Below, piece after piece: positions 1 through 12,522 of a DNA stretch of 64,000 nt; position 1 is the stretch's first letter; the number at the start of each line of letters is the position of its first letter. A program made the translations under genes and the position numbers. Source of the DNA: Glycine soja (lineage: Eukaryota; Streptophyta; Magnoliopsida; Fabales; Fabaceae); NCBI RefSeq assembly GCF_004193775.1, contig NC_041019.1, positions 49,575,928 through 49,639,927 of the forward strand. The letters are read 5' to 3'. The notes below the pieces were generated by a model. That model was not told the origin of the DNA and ran no database searches. It worked only from the letters and a program-made list of their open reading frames with translations.

Positions 1-132
1 TACATTACTCAACTCATATCCGTTCTGCTTCAACACCGCACATCATTTTCTAATGCTGTAAAATTTGTACCATGCAGCAAGGGGCTCTGTTTCTGCTTTT
101 GTGCGTGGTCTCTCTGTTCCCCCTCACTCACT

Positions 133-3100
133 ATGCCTGACTTTCTTGCCACAAACCCCCTTACCATTTCAGCTGCAGAATCTCCAAGATTCCCCTTCCT
201 CCATTCATGCCCAACTCTTACACCAAGACCCCAACTCAACCCGAATTTCCGTATCCCCTTTTCTCCCAAACCATCTAAAAACAAGAGCGTCTCTTTGGCA
301 CTGAGCTCCAGGTCGAATGAAGGGTCATCAAGGGGTTATGGCTTTTACAACGAGCTTGAGTTTGAGGACAGAAAGGACAAGACTTTTGGGTTGGAGATGA
401 ACCCTGTTGTTGGTGAAGATTCCCAGAGTGAAACTGGGTCAATCCCCTTTGATGGGGTGGAGGGTGGTGATGATAAGGGAGAGGATGATTTGGTTCGGGC
501 TCAGGGGGATGCAGATGGGGATGGGGATGGTTTGAAGAAAGGTTATGATGATGAAGAAGGTGAGAATGAGAAATTTGGAGGTAAACTTAGAGTCAGAAGA
601 GGTAAAGAGGTAATTAGAAGGTCGAATTTGTTGGCCAAGCAAGTGATCAGCATTCACTCTGCCCTTAGTTTGGGATTCGTCTCGCAGCTTTGGGTGGACA
701 CAAGCTCTGTGAGTCTTGAAAATAGTTACTGAGTCTTAGTTTTGGGCAGTTTGTTTGTTCGGTTTGCTAGCACGTGTCTAGAATGAATGCAAGTTTTTTT
801 TATTAGAATTTGTTAATGGTATTTGTTTGTTTTCTTGATAAGATGATGTCTTATTTGTGGAACTAAGAAATTAATTTGTTTATGTATTTAATCTTTTGAT
901 GGATTCCATTTTCAGTGGATGGTGTTATTTGTGGAGGTGAGGCCAAACTTGCTTTCTGGGGATTCAGAGAAATTCCTTCTGGATGATATTAGTCAGGTAT
1001 AAGAAGTTTGGATTCAGGAGGGATTGACCCCTTTCTCTGTTGAATGTGTATATGCTTGCTTCAAACACACTTAGTCTTAGAATTGCCTTTATATCACTTT
1101 TGGGGATTTTTTGGATTTTTGGCCTGCAATAATATGAAAGACATTACTTGGGAATTTCCCCAGGAGAAGGGGGCTTCTAAACCTTTTTGTCAAAAGTTTC
1201 CAATGCATGTATGTTCTGATGGCAAATCCCAGCTTGGCTTTGTACTTTGACTTGTGGCCGTATTGAACTCCTAATAATAAATATGGTGTACCATGTTATC
1301 CTGCCAGCAAATGACTTCTCGGGCATTTCACTAGTATTCTGCCTGTTCCTTTTTCAGGTTGGAGATGTTGTCCTTGTCCAGGATGAAAGTGTGACAGACA
1401 ATGAATTTAAAATGGTTGGATTGGAGACACTGGTATGTTTTACTGTGTTATACAACTCAAACTTGTGAATTATCTGGCAGAATATGGATAAGAACTAGTC
1501 TTTAACAATAGGTATTATGTGGTACTCAAAATCTGATGTGCTGCTGAAATTGTGCAGATTGATTATGTTTCGTTCAAAGACTGAAATCTTGCCTTACAGG
1601 GAAATATTTAGATTGTTTAAAGTATTCAGGCATATACCAGTGAATTTTTTTCCATGGTTTGTAAATTATGTGAACATAACCTCTGATAATTTCATGTTGT
1701 CAGATGTTTATTTATGGATTTGGTTAGGAGAAATGGAGAATTTGATCTCTCCTCTTTTGAATACTCTTTTTCGTTTTCACTGAAGAGTAAATTTCTCTAT
1801 TTGAATATTTATGATTGTGGATCTCAAAAACTTTTATTTGAATGTGTTCAATATATCCTCACATGGGTTATCCAGTTGCAATATATGATTTTATTTTATA
1901 GCTAACATTAGTAGTGGATTTAGGTGATAATGCATGCTTAGCGTACATCTTAAGCCTATCCAAGTACACCTATCAGACTAGTTAAAGCAGTAATTTGCAA
2001 ACCTTATTAGGTTTGATTCAAATTTCTTTATTAGTTATCACAAATCATGTTTAAATAAGGCCAAACCTACTACTAAAGGTGGATTGGAATAAAGAATTTC
2101 TTTGTGACTTTGGTTCTTTGATAACTACGAACTTAGTTGATTCTCTCAGTGGTGTTCAATCAGAGTAAGAAGACCACGACTTGTTGCTTAGCAAAGCAAA
2201 AACCTTGGTATAGGGCATGGATAGTCAACACCACAACTAGATAAAATTACCTAGTTGATAATTGAAAGAATCGGATAAGTTCACACCTCTTGGATTCACA
2301 TCACTAGGGTGCTTCACAGCTTGACACTAGGTAATTGCAATGAATTTTTCTTTAAATTTTTTTCAAAATGAATTTGGCATTTAAATTGCCAGCTGGGTAG
2401 CTTGAATTTTTTATTTTTATTATTTTCAGTGAAGAGGGAAATCATCAAGCCATTAAACTAACATTGGTAGTTTAGTAGATGTGACTTACAAAGTACGTTA
2501 AATCTCATAATCAATGCTTTGAGCTATCTTAAGCAAGAGAGATAGAGATAGAAGCAAGACATGATTCAAAGTTTCAAACAGTTGAAAAAATAAGGGGGAA
2601 TAATATAAAGAAGTTGGAATCAATTATTAAAAATTTAAAAGTTAAAAACAATAATTGGTTCTTGTTAATTGGTTAAGTTCAATGAGATCAGAAGGTATTA
2701 AAAAAATGTTGGTGATAGAGCATTTTCCAGATTTTTTTATTTTTTTATAATTATTTATCATGTTGAAAATGATAGTTGATTCAATTACTTAATAGTAACC
2801 ATAGATCAATGACTTGTTGTGATCAATTATATTCTATCAATTTGAAAATTGGAAAGTGCTCTTTTATGGAAATTCTGGTTTTCCACACTTTTATCCAGAA
2901 TTCTAGTACCTTTATATGTCTTTTCCCCTAACCTCCTCAGTCACCCTTTTCAACTAGTACATAGGAAGTGATCCCACTGATTTTTAGCATCAATCTAGGC
3001 TTGTTTACCATGTCTCTCAAATTGATATAAGTTAGGGGATATCTTAATTTGTTTGTATTTGCTAGGTTGGATACAAAGTTGTAACACCCTCTCGACGGAA

Positions 3101-5365
3101 TATTGGAAAGGTGACTATATATCTCTTGCACTTTGTTGTTTTCACCTAATTATTCATCTCCATTATTATGTAATTAAGGAAATCTTGAATTTTAGGTGCG
3201 TGGGTACACTTTCAGCATCAATTCAGGTGCTGTTGAAGAACTTGAACTTGATTCATTTGGACTATCCATCATTCCGTCAAGTTTGGTAAGGGGTGGCTTC
3301 TTTGTACGGTTAATAGTACAAGTACAGAACTATTGATTGCATGCAAGTTTTGTGAATTTAACTGGAAACATGTATCTTATGCGCTGGTGGAGGTTTCCTA
3401 CTACCAGTTTTCACTTGAATAATAACAAAAAAAAAATTAAGCAAAACCTTATTATTAGAATATATGAAAAATGTCTCATAATATTAATATTATATCTTAG
3501 AATATTTTCGAGTTATTGTTGCTTATCTCTTAGAATTAGTTTCCCTATTTCCTTGTTATCTCATGACTTGTCCGGTTGTCCCACCACTACTCTTCTATAA
3601 AGTTCTGTAAAATCAGCAGCTCTACTTTATTTTCCCTATTTATTTCAATTTAGTGTCTCCCGCTCCAGTTTCCAATCTCCCTTGGTGTCTTCGTTTTTTG
3701 CAATTAGCTGATGTCATTTCCTGCCAGTCACTCACAGATAAGTCTCCATCTTCTCCCGGACCATCCTTAGCTTTCATTTTGAACCTAGTCTTGACAAGCC
3801 TGCACAGCCTTCTCTCTTGCTCGTATTCTCTCTCCTTGCCGCCACTTCACTTTTATTTATTAGTCTTCGCCCCACTAGGATCAAAGTCCTGGAGCCACCC
3901 TGATCTTATGTTACCAATCTTGGCCACAATTACTTAACCTTAATAACATAGTGCTCCTAAGGATTTACTCTTCAAACTTATAATATTTAGAGCATGTTAG
4001 GATTTTGATTATTTCTAGGGATTTTTTTCAAAAGTTCTCTCACAAAGCTTTCAATTGCAAGTTGTTTTAAACACAAAAATAAGATTTTCCAAACACACTT
4101 GTTACCTTTTAGGTGAGTACCTACTCTTTGCTGGTTGAGGACGTGCTGGAAGTAGTATCTGACGCAGTTGTTGTGCATGAAGCTGCAGCTTTACGAATTC
4201 AAAGGCTTTCTAAGGTACCTTTAGTTCAAGAATAAAACTGCCACCAGGTTTTCTTGGTGATATACATCGCTTCTGTTTGTTAGCTGCTGAAATCGTTGCT
4301 TCTGAGATTCTACTGACTCTAAATCCAGATTACTTCTAGTTGTCTTGTTGGATACATAAATATACACTCATGCTTTTTATGGATAATGCATAGAAGCATA
4401 CAATTCTGATACATGCGTTCGATTTATCCTGCATATGGCATATTAATTATTAGGTTCATGCTTTAAGTAGAGTCATCTAATTATATTTGGTACTTTTGGC
4501 TTTGTCTAATTTTATCTGAGATAGTTGATGCCATCTTTGCCATAGTTTTAAAAACTAGACTGGACTGGGTCAGTTTGATTGATCGGGGCCGGGAACCAGT
4601 TTGGATCAAGATCTAATCAAGTCACCAGTCCAGATAACCCAAAAAATCAGGAAAGTAAAAAAGCAGTAAAAAAAACAAGTCAAACCAATCATGAATCGAC
4701 CAAAAGTGGGCAAGAACAGGCCCAGAAACCAGTTTGAACCTGTTTTTAAAAATGTATTTTGTTGTTTTATGTTATTTTATTTTTAAAATTTAATTCTAAA
4801 ACTTGTTTTAAAATATAAAAAAAAGACCTATATATGAGATTTTCATATGGTTTGCTATTATTTAACTATTTATTATGAATGTTTTATCTTGTAAGACATG
4901 TAAAATGATTCTTTTATAGTAATTTAAAATTTTAGTTGTATAATTTATTACTAAATAAATTATATATTTAATTATTACCTATATGGTCCATGTTTAACTA
5001 TGGTTGAATAAATATCTTCTCAATTACCGGTTTAGTTTTAAAATCATTGATCTTTCTAGGACCTTTCTCATTAAAATAAATACAAATATTCGGGCTTCCT
5101 TTTATTGTTGTTTGTAATACTAACTAATAAGCCATTCATTTATTTTGTCCTATTGATCATAAAGCAACGTATTTGTTTGTGATAGGGTTTTTTGGGCAAC
5201 CAGAATGTGAGAATTTCAGTGGATGATTTTGAAGATTTTGACTCTGAACAATCTGACACATACGGTCCTATTTCAAGGAGAAGAAAAAGTTTCGGAAGAA
5301 AGAAACCCAGTCATAGAGATTGGGATGATGAAGATAATTGGGAGCTTCCAATGGACTATCTCTGA
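133..5365 (+). CDS. PRC-barrel domain protein, predicted chloroplast-targeted
   Basis: Seven exons join in frame: 133-708, 916-996, 1358-1432, 3066-3110, 3196-3285, 4113-4214, 5186-5365, giving 382 aa; every junction is GT..AG. The first ~60 residues are rich in Ser, Pro, Thr and Lys with few acidic residues, as in a chloroplast transit peptide. Residues ~90-165 form an acidic, Gly/Asp/Glu-rich linker. From ~residue 175 a conserved block (RRSNLLAKQV, then LWVDT) leads into a PRC-barrel region at about 193-290, with VGYKVVTPSR and a GKVRGYTF strand followed by an LELDSFGLSIIP strand. The C-terminal tail has a basic RRRKSFGRKK stretch and ends in acidic residues and PMDYL. PRC-barrels occur in photosystem reaction-centre subunit H and in RimM; the plastid role here is unknown. 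The start is the first ATG in a frame open back to the window edge, so an upstream exon or start outside the window cannot be excluded. The family call is recognition, not a search. Confidence 0.85.
709..915 (+). other. Intron 1 of the PRC-barrel gene; retention truncates the protein
   Basis: The donor GTGAGT is at 709 and the acceptor TTTTCAG ends at 915. Reading through it adds seven residues and then a stop at 730-732, before any barrel sequence, so a retained-intron transcript would encode only the targeting and acidic region. Confidence 0.6.
1433..3065 (+). other. Intron 3 of the PRC-barrel gene (1.6 kb)
   Basis: The donor GTATGT follows exon 3 and the acceptor GCTAG ends at 3065. The interior is AT-rich, contains only short chance ORFs, and I recognise no element in it. 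Confidence 0.8.
4544..5044. mobile_element. Short TIR-type element or repeat fragment in intron 6 of the PRC-barrel gene
   Basis: An AGTTTTAAAAACTAGACTGG end at 4544-4563 is mirrored by ACCGGTTTAGTTTTAAAAT near 5026-5044, so the ends form an imperfect inverted repeat of about 20 bp around 460 bp. The left interior is rich in CCAGTT/GACTGG-type words. No coding sequence is visible. Target duplications were not recognised, so the boundaries are approximate. Confidence 0.45.
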
Positions 5366-6298
5366 TTCTAATGGATTTTCTGCAAAATTTCATGTAAAAC
5401 ATGTTTTTTACATTATTAAAAAGAATGAAAGTTTAAACAAACCTATTAAAAACACCGGAAGGAAATTCTTTTCACTTTTGGCTATAAGTAGGCTTTCATT
5501 TATTTGTACAGTTAGTTTCATTGAATTTCTTTAGATTTTCCTACCTCACTGACTATATGTTCGATATGTAATGATAAACAATTTCCCATAGTTTGATAAA
5601 GATGGTGTTTCTTCTGTTGATAAGCAATTAAATATTTATATTGAAAAAAAAAGTGCGCACTTTACATCTGTAATGGTTTCAATCATCATTAAAACATACA
5701 AGTGATTAATTACTGACGGTGCATAAAATTTTATACTATCAAAAAATTTTAAAAAATAAATATTGATAGTTAAAATCAGAATATAAATTTTCAATTTTTA
5801 GTTATTGTAAAAGTTAATAAATTTATGATTGAATAAGGTTAAAAATCTATCAATCTCTTATAGAAAAATTAATGCTTGTATTGAAAGATTGAAATTAAAG
5901 AATAAATATTTTTTTCCGCTCAATGACATTCATGTGATTTTATTGCAAAATATAAACATTTTATTTTGACTTTTTTTTTTGTTTTCCATTTAAATTCACA
6001 AGGCCGTATTTAATAAACATGCGAATTTGATTTTAAGATTTTTTTTTTCTTTAAAAAAAGTAAAGTTAGTGCTTGGTCATATTTTAGAAAATTAATTAAT
6101 TTCTACCGATCAGCTAAAATCTAAAATGATGCTTTTACAAAAAAAATCAAAATATAAAAAAAACATTCACAATTCTTTTTAAATTAGAGAAAAAACATTT
6201 CCTGAAGAATGATCATAATATATTTATAACATGTCATGTTACAAAATATAAAATTACCAATTCAGAGGAATTTAGAGGGAGTTAGAAGAACTTGAAAC

Positions 6299-6396
<98 letters not shown>

Positions 6397-7289
6397 AAAT
6401 TATATAAAATTAATTTTGTATGTTGTTATTATAATAATGGATAATATTAATTAGTGTAAAATTAGTTTCATTTGTAATTTTATTACAATGATTAAAGTGG
6501 CCACTAATATAAAATTTCGTAAAACTAGTCATGCACCTGTTGTTATTATTATAACAATTATCATCATTTAATAATGTAAAACTTAGTTTCAATTTTATGT
6601 ATAAAAATATTAATTTTTTAAAAAATTATTATTTATTAAAAGTTAGAAATTTAAATAATTATAATAATAAAGAAAGAAAAAAAATTGATCTCCCCTTTAG
6701 GACATTTCTAGATTCATCTCAACCAATCACTTAAAATATAACACTTTTTCGGTAACAACTAAAACTACATAAAATTTAGTTAAAGTGTGTTAACACACCA
6801 GGGGTTATAAGGATGATTTGAGAGATGATTTGGCGGTAAATGGAGAAAGAAGGATGAGAAATATCTCAAAGGATGGGGGGTTAATTATTATTTTTTACAT
6901 AATTATTTAAATATGTAAGTTGTAATAAATAATTATTTAATCAATAATAAATTTTAAAAAATATTTATTATTAATTTAAAGATAAAAATATGATCTATTA
7001 TTAGAAAATTTTAAAGCAAATATAAATTCAAAAACATACTTTTCTTATGTATTTTTCTTTATTTATATTTTGTTTCATATATACACAAATGGTCCTAAGA
7101 GAGAGAACAAATATCAATTCAAAAACATACTTTTCTTACATATTTTTCTTTATACATATTTTTTTTCTTATATACACAAAGGGTCTAAATATTAGGCGAG
7201 AATCCACTGTAGTAAACTTTTTTAAAAGCAAAAATCATTGTTAGCAAGCCCTACCCCAAGTCAAAAAAAGAAGGAAAAAAAAAAACGCA
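5366..7289. other. AT-rich intergenic region
   Basis: This stretch separates the PRC-barrel gene from the coiled-coil gene. It is mostly A/T runs, includes the 3' flank of the first gene and a long (AT)n tract, and has a short near-duplication around 7020-7170 (AATTCAAAAACATACTTTTC occurs twice). I see no gene. Confidence 0.7.
6304..6391. repeat. (AT)n microsatellite, about 44 units
   Basis: An uninterrupted TA/AT dinucleotide run of about 88 bp. It is likely length-polymorphic and can form a hairpin. Confidence 0.95.
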
Positions 7290-7300
7290 CTAGCCGTTAG
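7290..7300 (-). promoter_or_regulatory. MSA-like element upstream of the coiled-coil gene
   Basis: On the minus strand the bases read GCTAACGGCTA. The plant mitosis-specific activator consensus is YCYAACGGYYA, so 10 of 11 positions fit, including the full AACGG core. It lies about 150 bp upstream of the ATG at 7446. MSA elements bind three-repeat MYB factors and drive G2/M expression; orientation is known to be flexible. Activity here is inference. Confidence 0.5.
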
Positions 7301-7445
7301 CGCCTGTCTGGTTTCAAATTCAAAACCGGCCTCATGCTTATGTCGTCTCCACCTCTTTTATTCATCCCTTCCTTTCACTTCTCCTTCAAACCACAATCCC
7401 AATCCCAAACCAATAGCAAACAAACCAAACACGACATAAACGCAA

Positions 7446-8260
7446 ATGCTAACTCCGACCACCGGAGTACCGAAGCCCCGGCCGCGATCTGGCCGGACGC
7501 CGCTTCAGCTCAAGAACACACCTGCCGATCCCATTCATCCTTCCGCGAAGCCCAAGCCCAAGCCGTATTTCGAGATTTCATTGATCGACAAAGAGAACAA
7601 TCCGGTTTCCGCCGTCGCGGTTCTGGTGGCGCAGCCGCCGGAGACGTCGCTGGCGGAGGAGCTCAGCGCGGTCAAGAAGAAGCTGGAGAGAATGAAAGCG
7701 GACAAAGAAAAAACGGAGAAAATGCTGAACGAGAAACACGCAATACTGGACGCGAAGATGAAGGAGATGGAAGAGCGAGGTGAGATTCAGAAGAACCTCG
7801 AGATCGAGGTTGACCGGTTGTTCCGGTTGAAGGAACTCAAGTATCGCTGCATGGTTCGCGCAACAACTACATCACATTTTCTGTTCGATTCGTTTTTCAA
7901 GTTCGATTTCTCGATGCTGATATTTTTATTCATTGGAACAGAGAGTTTCTCCGATGAGAACGCTTAGGGAGAAGGAACAAGGAAAGATCGTGAACGAAGC
8001 GCCATCGCAATCGGAGGTAAGTGGATGTGGTGAATTTAATTTTGTAATTTTTTGCATGCACTAATCGATCGAAGAGAGTGAGAATTTGAGAAATGTACCT
8101 TTGATTTGGCGTTGAGAAGGTGAAAACGGAGGAAACAGTGGCGTCGGAATCTGAATCGGAATCGGAATCGGAATCTGTTGGAGGCGAATGGCAAGTTCTG
8201 CAGAGTCCAGGTTCAGCTTGTTCACAAACTCATACTCCACATACAAAATCAGATAGTTGA
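7446..8260 (+). CDS. Small coiled-coil protein with D-box, KEN-box and CDK-type sites
   Basis: Three exons, 7446-7853, 7942-8016 and 8120-8260 (or 8117-8260), encode 207 (or 208) aa. Residues 1-60 are Pro/Lys/Arg-rich and probably disordered. RTPLQLKN at 17-24 fits the D-box RxxLxxxN, and KEN at 49-51 (DKENNP) is a KEN box. Residues ~66-135 are Leu/Glu/Lys heptad-like and predict a coiled coil (VKKKLERMK, then LEIEVDRLF). SPMR at 139-142 is a full CDK consensus site, and there are TP sites at T3, T18 and T25. The tail carries alternating Glu-Ser repeats followed by GGEWQVLQSP. Exon 1 is much more GC-rich than its surroundings. I do not recognise the family. The motifs suggest a cell-cycle-regulated target of the anaphase-promoting complex, which is inference. 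The exon structure and open frame make a real gene likely. Confidence 0.75.
8115..8119 (+). other. Tandem splice acceptor GAG/AAG
   Basis: Before exon 3 of the coiled-coil gene, AG dinucleotides end at 8116 and 8119. Both keep the frame; using the first adds one Lys codon. Plant acceptors prefer CAG, so neither is strong and mixed use is plausible. Confidence 0.4.
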
Positions 8261-10903
8261 AACTGAGTATCTTGATGGAATTTTCCATACATAATTGCTC
8301 GTTATGTTTGTTTTTTTCTTTAAAAAAGTATGTAAATTTCACATTGCAATTAATTTGTACCTTTATTTCATTATTATTACTATTTCTTGTTAAGAAAGAA
8401 AATGGCTCAAAGTATTATATTGCCGATAAACTTGAGCATTCTTTGTAACTTTATTATACTTCTCTCGTGTTTTGCTATTGTTCGACGATCACAGCGTATA
8501 TATGTAATTTGAATGATAAAAAAAATATAAATGGTTTTGTTCCGAAAGCATTGATTCTTAGTGCAAAAAGGGAATTGTGAAGTATTTAAATTTGAAAATT
8601 GAAATCTATGCCTATAATGCAAGACATTTACCCATCCAAATAATGCAAGACATTTAATTGCAAGTTTTATAGATAGCTGCTTTTCACACACACAAAAAAA
8701 AAGTATACATTTTATTGTTCAAATTCAAAGTAAAAAGTAAAGATATTTTCTAGAAATTCCGTTAATCTGGTGGAAAAGTTGATTTCCGGTTTCTGGTTTA
8801 AATTTAGGGAAGAGAGTTTTTTCCCCCCTCAAATTCTGTAAGTATAAATTTGAATAAAAATATATTATAAATTTAAGTTTGATATAGAAAAAATAGTTTA
8901 TTTACTATCATCTATGTTTGAATATTTTGTTTTTTTAAAAGTATGTTGAGAAAAAAAAAACTATTTGGATAATATTAATAAAAGTATTTTTACTTAATGT
9001 TACTCTTGAATAATAGAAAAATAAGTTTCAAGGAATGGATGTTCGCCATCAGATCTCCCCTTCCTTCTACGAACCGTCGTTGGATAGGTCTCGCAAAACG
9101 TACTTTTGCAAATCCAACGGAAAAACAAACACGGCCTTGAACATAATAACGAATTGAGAGTATAGTGAGACAAAAGTGGGTTAGATTAGTCTAAAAGGGT
9201 ATCTAAACATGGATTATCCAGGGTGGGAGACCTTCCAATATGAGGAGAAATTATATGCTAATGGGAATCAGCTTGTAGAAGGTTAATGCCATTAAAACAT
9301 AACCACGAGAAAGGAAATTTAAAATCTGATATCTCAATTTAACCACATATCTTGGAGAAATTTAAAATTTGGTTAACTGCGTATCTGTTAAAAATTTCAA
9401 AAATAATTGCTCTATTATTAATTGTTTAACATTTTTTTTTAAAAAGAATTGTGTTGGATTTTTTAAAATATTTTTTCTTTTAAAAAAATTATGATGGTCA
9501 ACCCATTAACCCACTAATTGGTGATAGATTCAATCGGACTAATATTTTATAAATTCTCCAAAAAATAAGTCAAGTTAAATTGATATACTTATTAAGTGAG
9601 TTAAGGAGAGAGTGCGTAAAAGAGAAAAAATTAGTAATAAAATTTATTTATTTATTGTATTGTCCAGTAATACTTGATGACAACCGAGCATTTTTTATAT
9701 TATTATGTCTAGCGAAATTTTGTCCATAATTTATATATTTATAGGCATTACAAACTGTTAATTTAAAGCAATAATAAGAATAGGACATGTGTATAATTGT
9801 ATAAAGCCTAAAGTGGGCTATCCTTAGAGATTGATACTTGTTTTTATAATTTTGTTACATACTTTGCTGTCAGCTCCTTTTTGGAGGATGATCCATCAGT
9901 GGTGGACCTGCATTATTATTTTGAGGGTGTGCATCTCCTATTTTTTAAAATTTATTAAATTTGTAAATAAAATCTTATATTTTTATATTTTATTTTATTA
10001 TATTTATATAATTGAATTCATTGATTTTATTTTTTATAATTTACATTTACTGACTTGGTCTTGAATCCGTCAGTGTGATCAATTTAATTCTTATTAATTG
10101 AGTATTAATTAATCTGTGTCTGGGGTGTTTTTTTCCCATGCCATTCAGAAAAATTAAAAAAAAAACACTTATCAAATTATTCAAGTTCTACATATTTGTC
10201 TGAAATTGACTAATAGCTGTTTTTAAAACGCAATGGCCACATGGTACATAATTTGGCTTGATCTTCGAATGGGATCCTTAGTCAATGTTGCCATGTTCTA
10301 TTGTTCTTAACGTGTTGATTGCTTACCAGCACCAAGGAAAAAAAGGCACTTTAATTTGATTGCTTAACTCCAATAAAATCTTCATCAATCAAGAACTTGT
10401 GGCATGATGTGCATGATGTTGGATCTTTCTTAGATGATACACTTGACAAAAATTAACATTTCTTTTACTTCGATCATAGTTTTTAAAGGTAAGAATTGAC
10501 CAAAACTTCAAAAAGGAAAACTGAAAACCTTCACCCCAAATGGAGCGGATGAAAGAAAGATAGGAAGAAACAAAATAGATAAATGATAAAAATAATAATA
10601 ATAATAATAAAATATTTTCAATTACCATTGGTTTTAAAAAAATTATAAACATGTATTCATTTTTTTCTATTTCATTTTCACTTCATGTGCTTTTCATCTC
10701 TTTTGTTATTTCTTGGCATATTATTTATTACATTTATCATTTCTTTTCACATTTTTTCTATTGTTTTTCTCTCTTTTTTTACCTCAATTCATCCTAAAAC
10801 GAGGTAAACATTTTCTATTTTTCCAAAAATATGACTATCCAAACTTTTCACACATTAATTAAATTAGATAATATTTAGTTTTAGCTAACCAAAACATACT
10901 TAT
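8261..10903. other. AT-rich intergenic region, no gene seen
   Basis: The 3' flank of the coiled-coil gene is followed by A/T-rich DNA with only short chance ORFs. A GC-richer patch around 9030-9130 may be an old repeat fragment that I cannot name. Confidence 0.6.
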
Positions 10904-12522
10904 CCCTATTAAAAAAATATGTTTTTTATATCGGTTATTAAGAACTTTTAAACTATCAATATTAAAGTATTAACGTTAACATCCGTTGTTTAAAAATCGA
11001 TGTTGTTTTACTGGTTGATGTTGTTGTTGTTTACTGACAACATTATTTTTTTATATAAAAAAATCAATGTTATTTTTTGGATTTTTTTAATATCTTATAT
11101 GTTTTTTTAATTACCAACCTGTAGTTATTCATATCACAACTGATTATTCAAAGTTGTAAAAAAAACTCATAAAATAAGCCATGCACCAAAAGTTATAAAC
11201 AAAGTATATCATGCACCAAGAGTAGTTATAAACATTTATAAACAAAATATACCACAAATGTATTCAAGATGTTCCAATATTACTCACAAAATATATCACC
11301 AAGACTTATAAACAAAAATTTATAGATTGATAATAGCATAGTAGTAATGTATTTTAATTACAAACAAATCCAAAATAAAACAAAGTTAGAAGTTGCATCT
11401 GAGAGCTCAAATATAATTTGAGTTCCAGTTTGCAAGTTCTATGATTGAGCAAAATTATCCATTTCCAATTTTTGTAGTCTTCCTCTAATAATTATAAACT
11501 ATTATACACTCTGTAGTTCCTTCCAAGTTCAGATGGGTGAATCCTACCGCTTTCATAAATGAGTAAATGATAATTTACACAACTTGAAATTAACATGAAA
11601 TTCATATTAAATATGTATATGATTTTAAAATTTGACATACAGATGAGTGCTTAATTACTCACCAAGCTGTTGCAAGTCACTTTGTACTCAATTATCATAA
11701 CTTTAAAAGTGACTGAGTTAGGAACTTAGTGATACAAGGAGTGTCATTTAGAGTAGGTCTTTTGTTCAAATCTGTTTTTGAAGATGGTGAGGAGGAAAAT
11801 ACTCTATCCAAAGTGGGTCAAGGTCACTTGATAATTTCTAGTGAGCCCATAAAACTCTTTGAGTTTTGTGCATCCAGCTAGTATAGTTGGATTCACCAAA
11901 TCTTGGTTGTATGTAACAAAGTGCATGCATGTTGTCACTAGAGTGAAGTAGATGTTAAGTATGCTTTAGTTTATCCTTCCATCTTACACAACACATGACT
12001 TACTAACTTTACCATAAGGCTAAATTTAACAAGCAAAGTAATATAAGTAAATGTGTTATATCATGTCATGTTCATTTGAGAATAGTCTTGAAATTTTTAA
12101 CCTGATCCATAACATGAACAATATTGAACATTTCCTCTGCTTTTTTGTTAACTTTCGTCATTGTGTTAGCCATTTCCTTCCAATTTTGTTGATCTTCATC
12201 CATTGTTTCTAAAATCCATTTACAATATAAACATGACATTAAGTAGATTTTGTCAAACCAACTAAATCCACTAAGTGATCCATGCACAAACTGACTATGC
12301 ACCATGCTTATCTAGGAGCTTATTCCGTGCAACTAATATAATATGATACATTTGACATAACAATATGATATCAATAAATTTGCAAAACTAAGAATTCTCA
12401 CACCAACAAAAAGTCTATGGTAGAATGATATTCCTATTTTGAAAATCAAGAATGATATTCCTATTTTTGGGGCCTAGGATTGTGGCAGAATTTTGACACC
12501 AACACAAAGTCTCATTAACAAG

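Noticed and set aside
3337..3937. Two ORFs of ~90 codons in intron 5 of the PRC-barrel gene
   Set aside because: They lie inside a well-defined intron, are Ser/Leu-rich without domains, and the exons join in frame across them.
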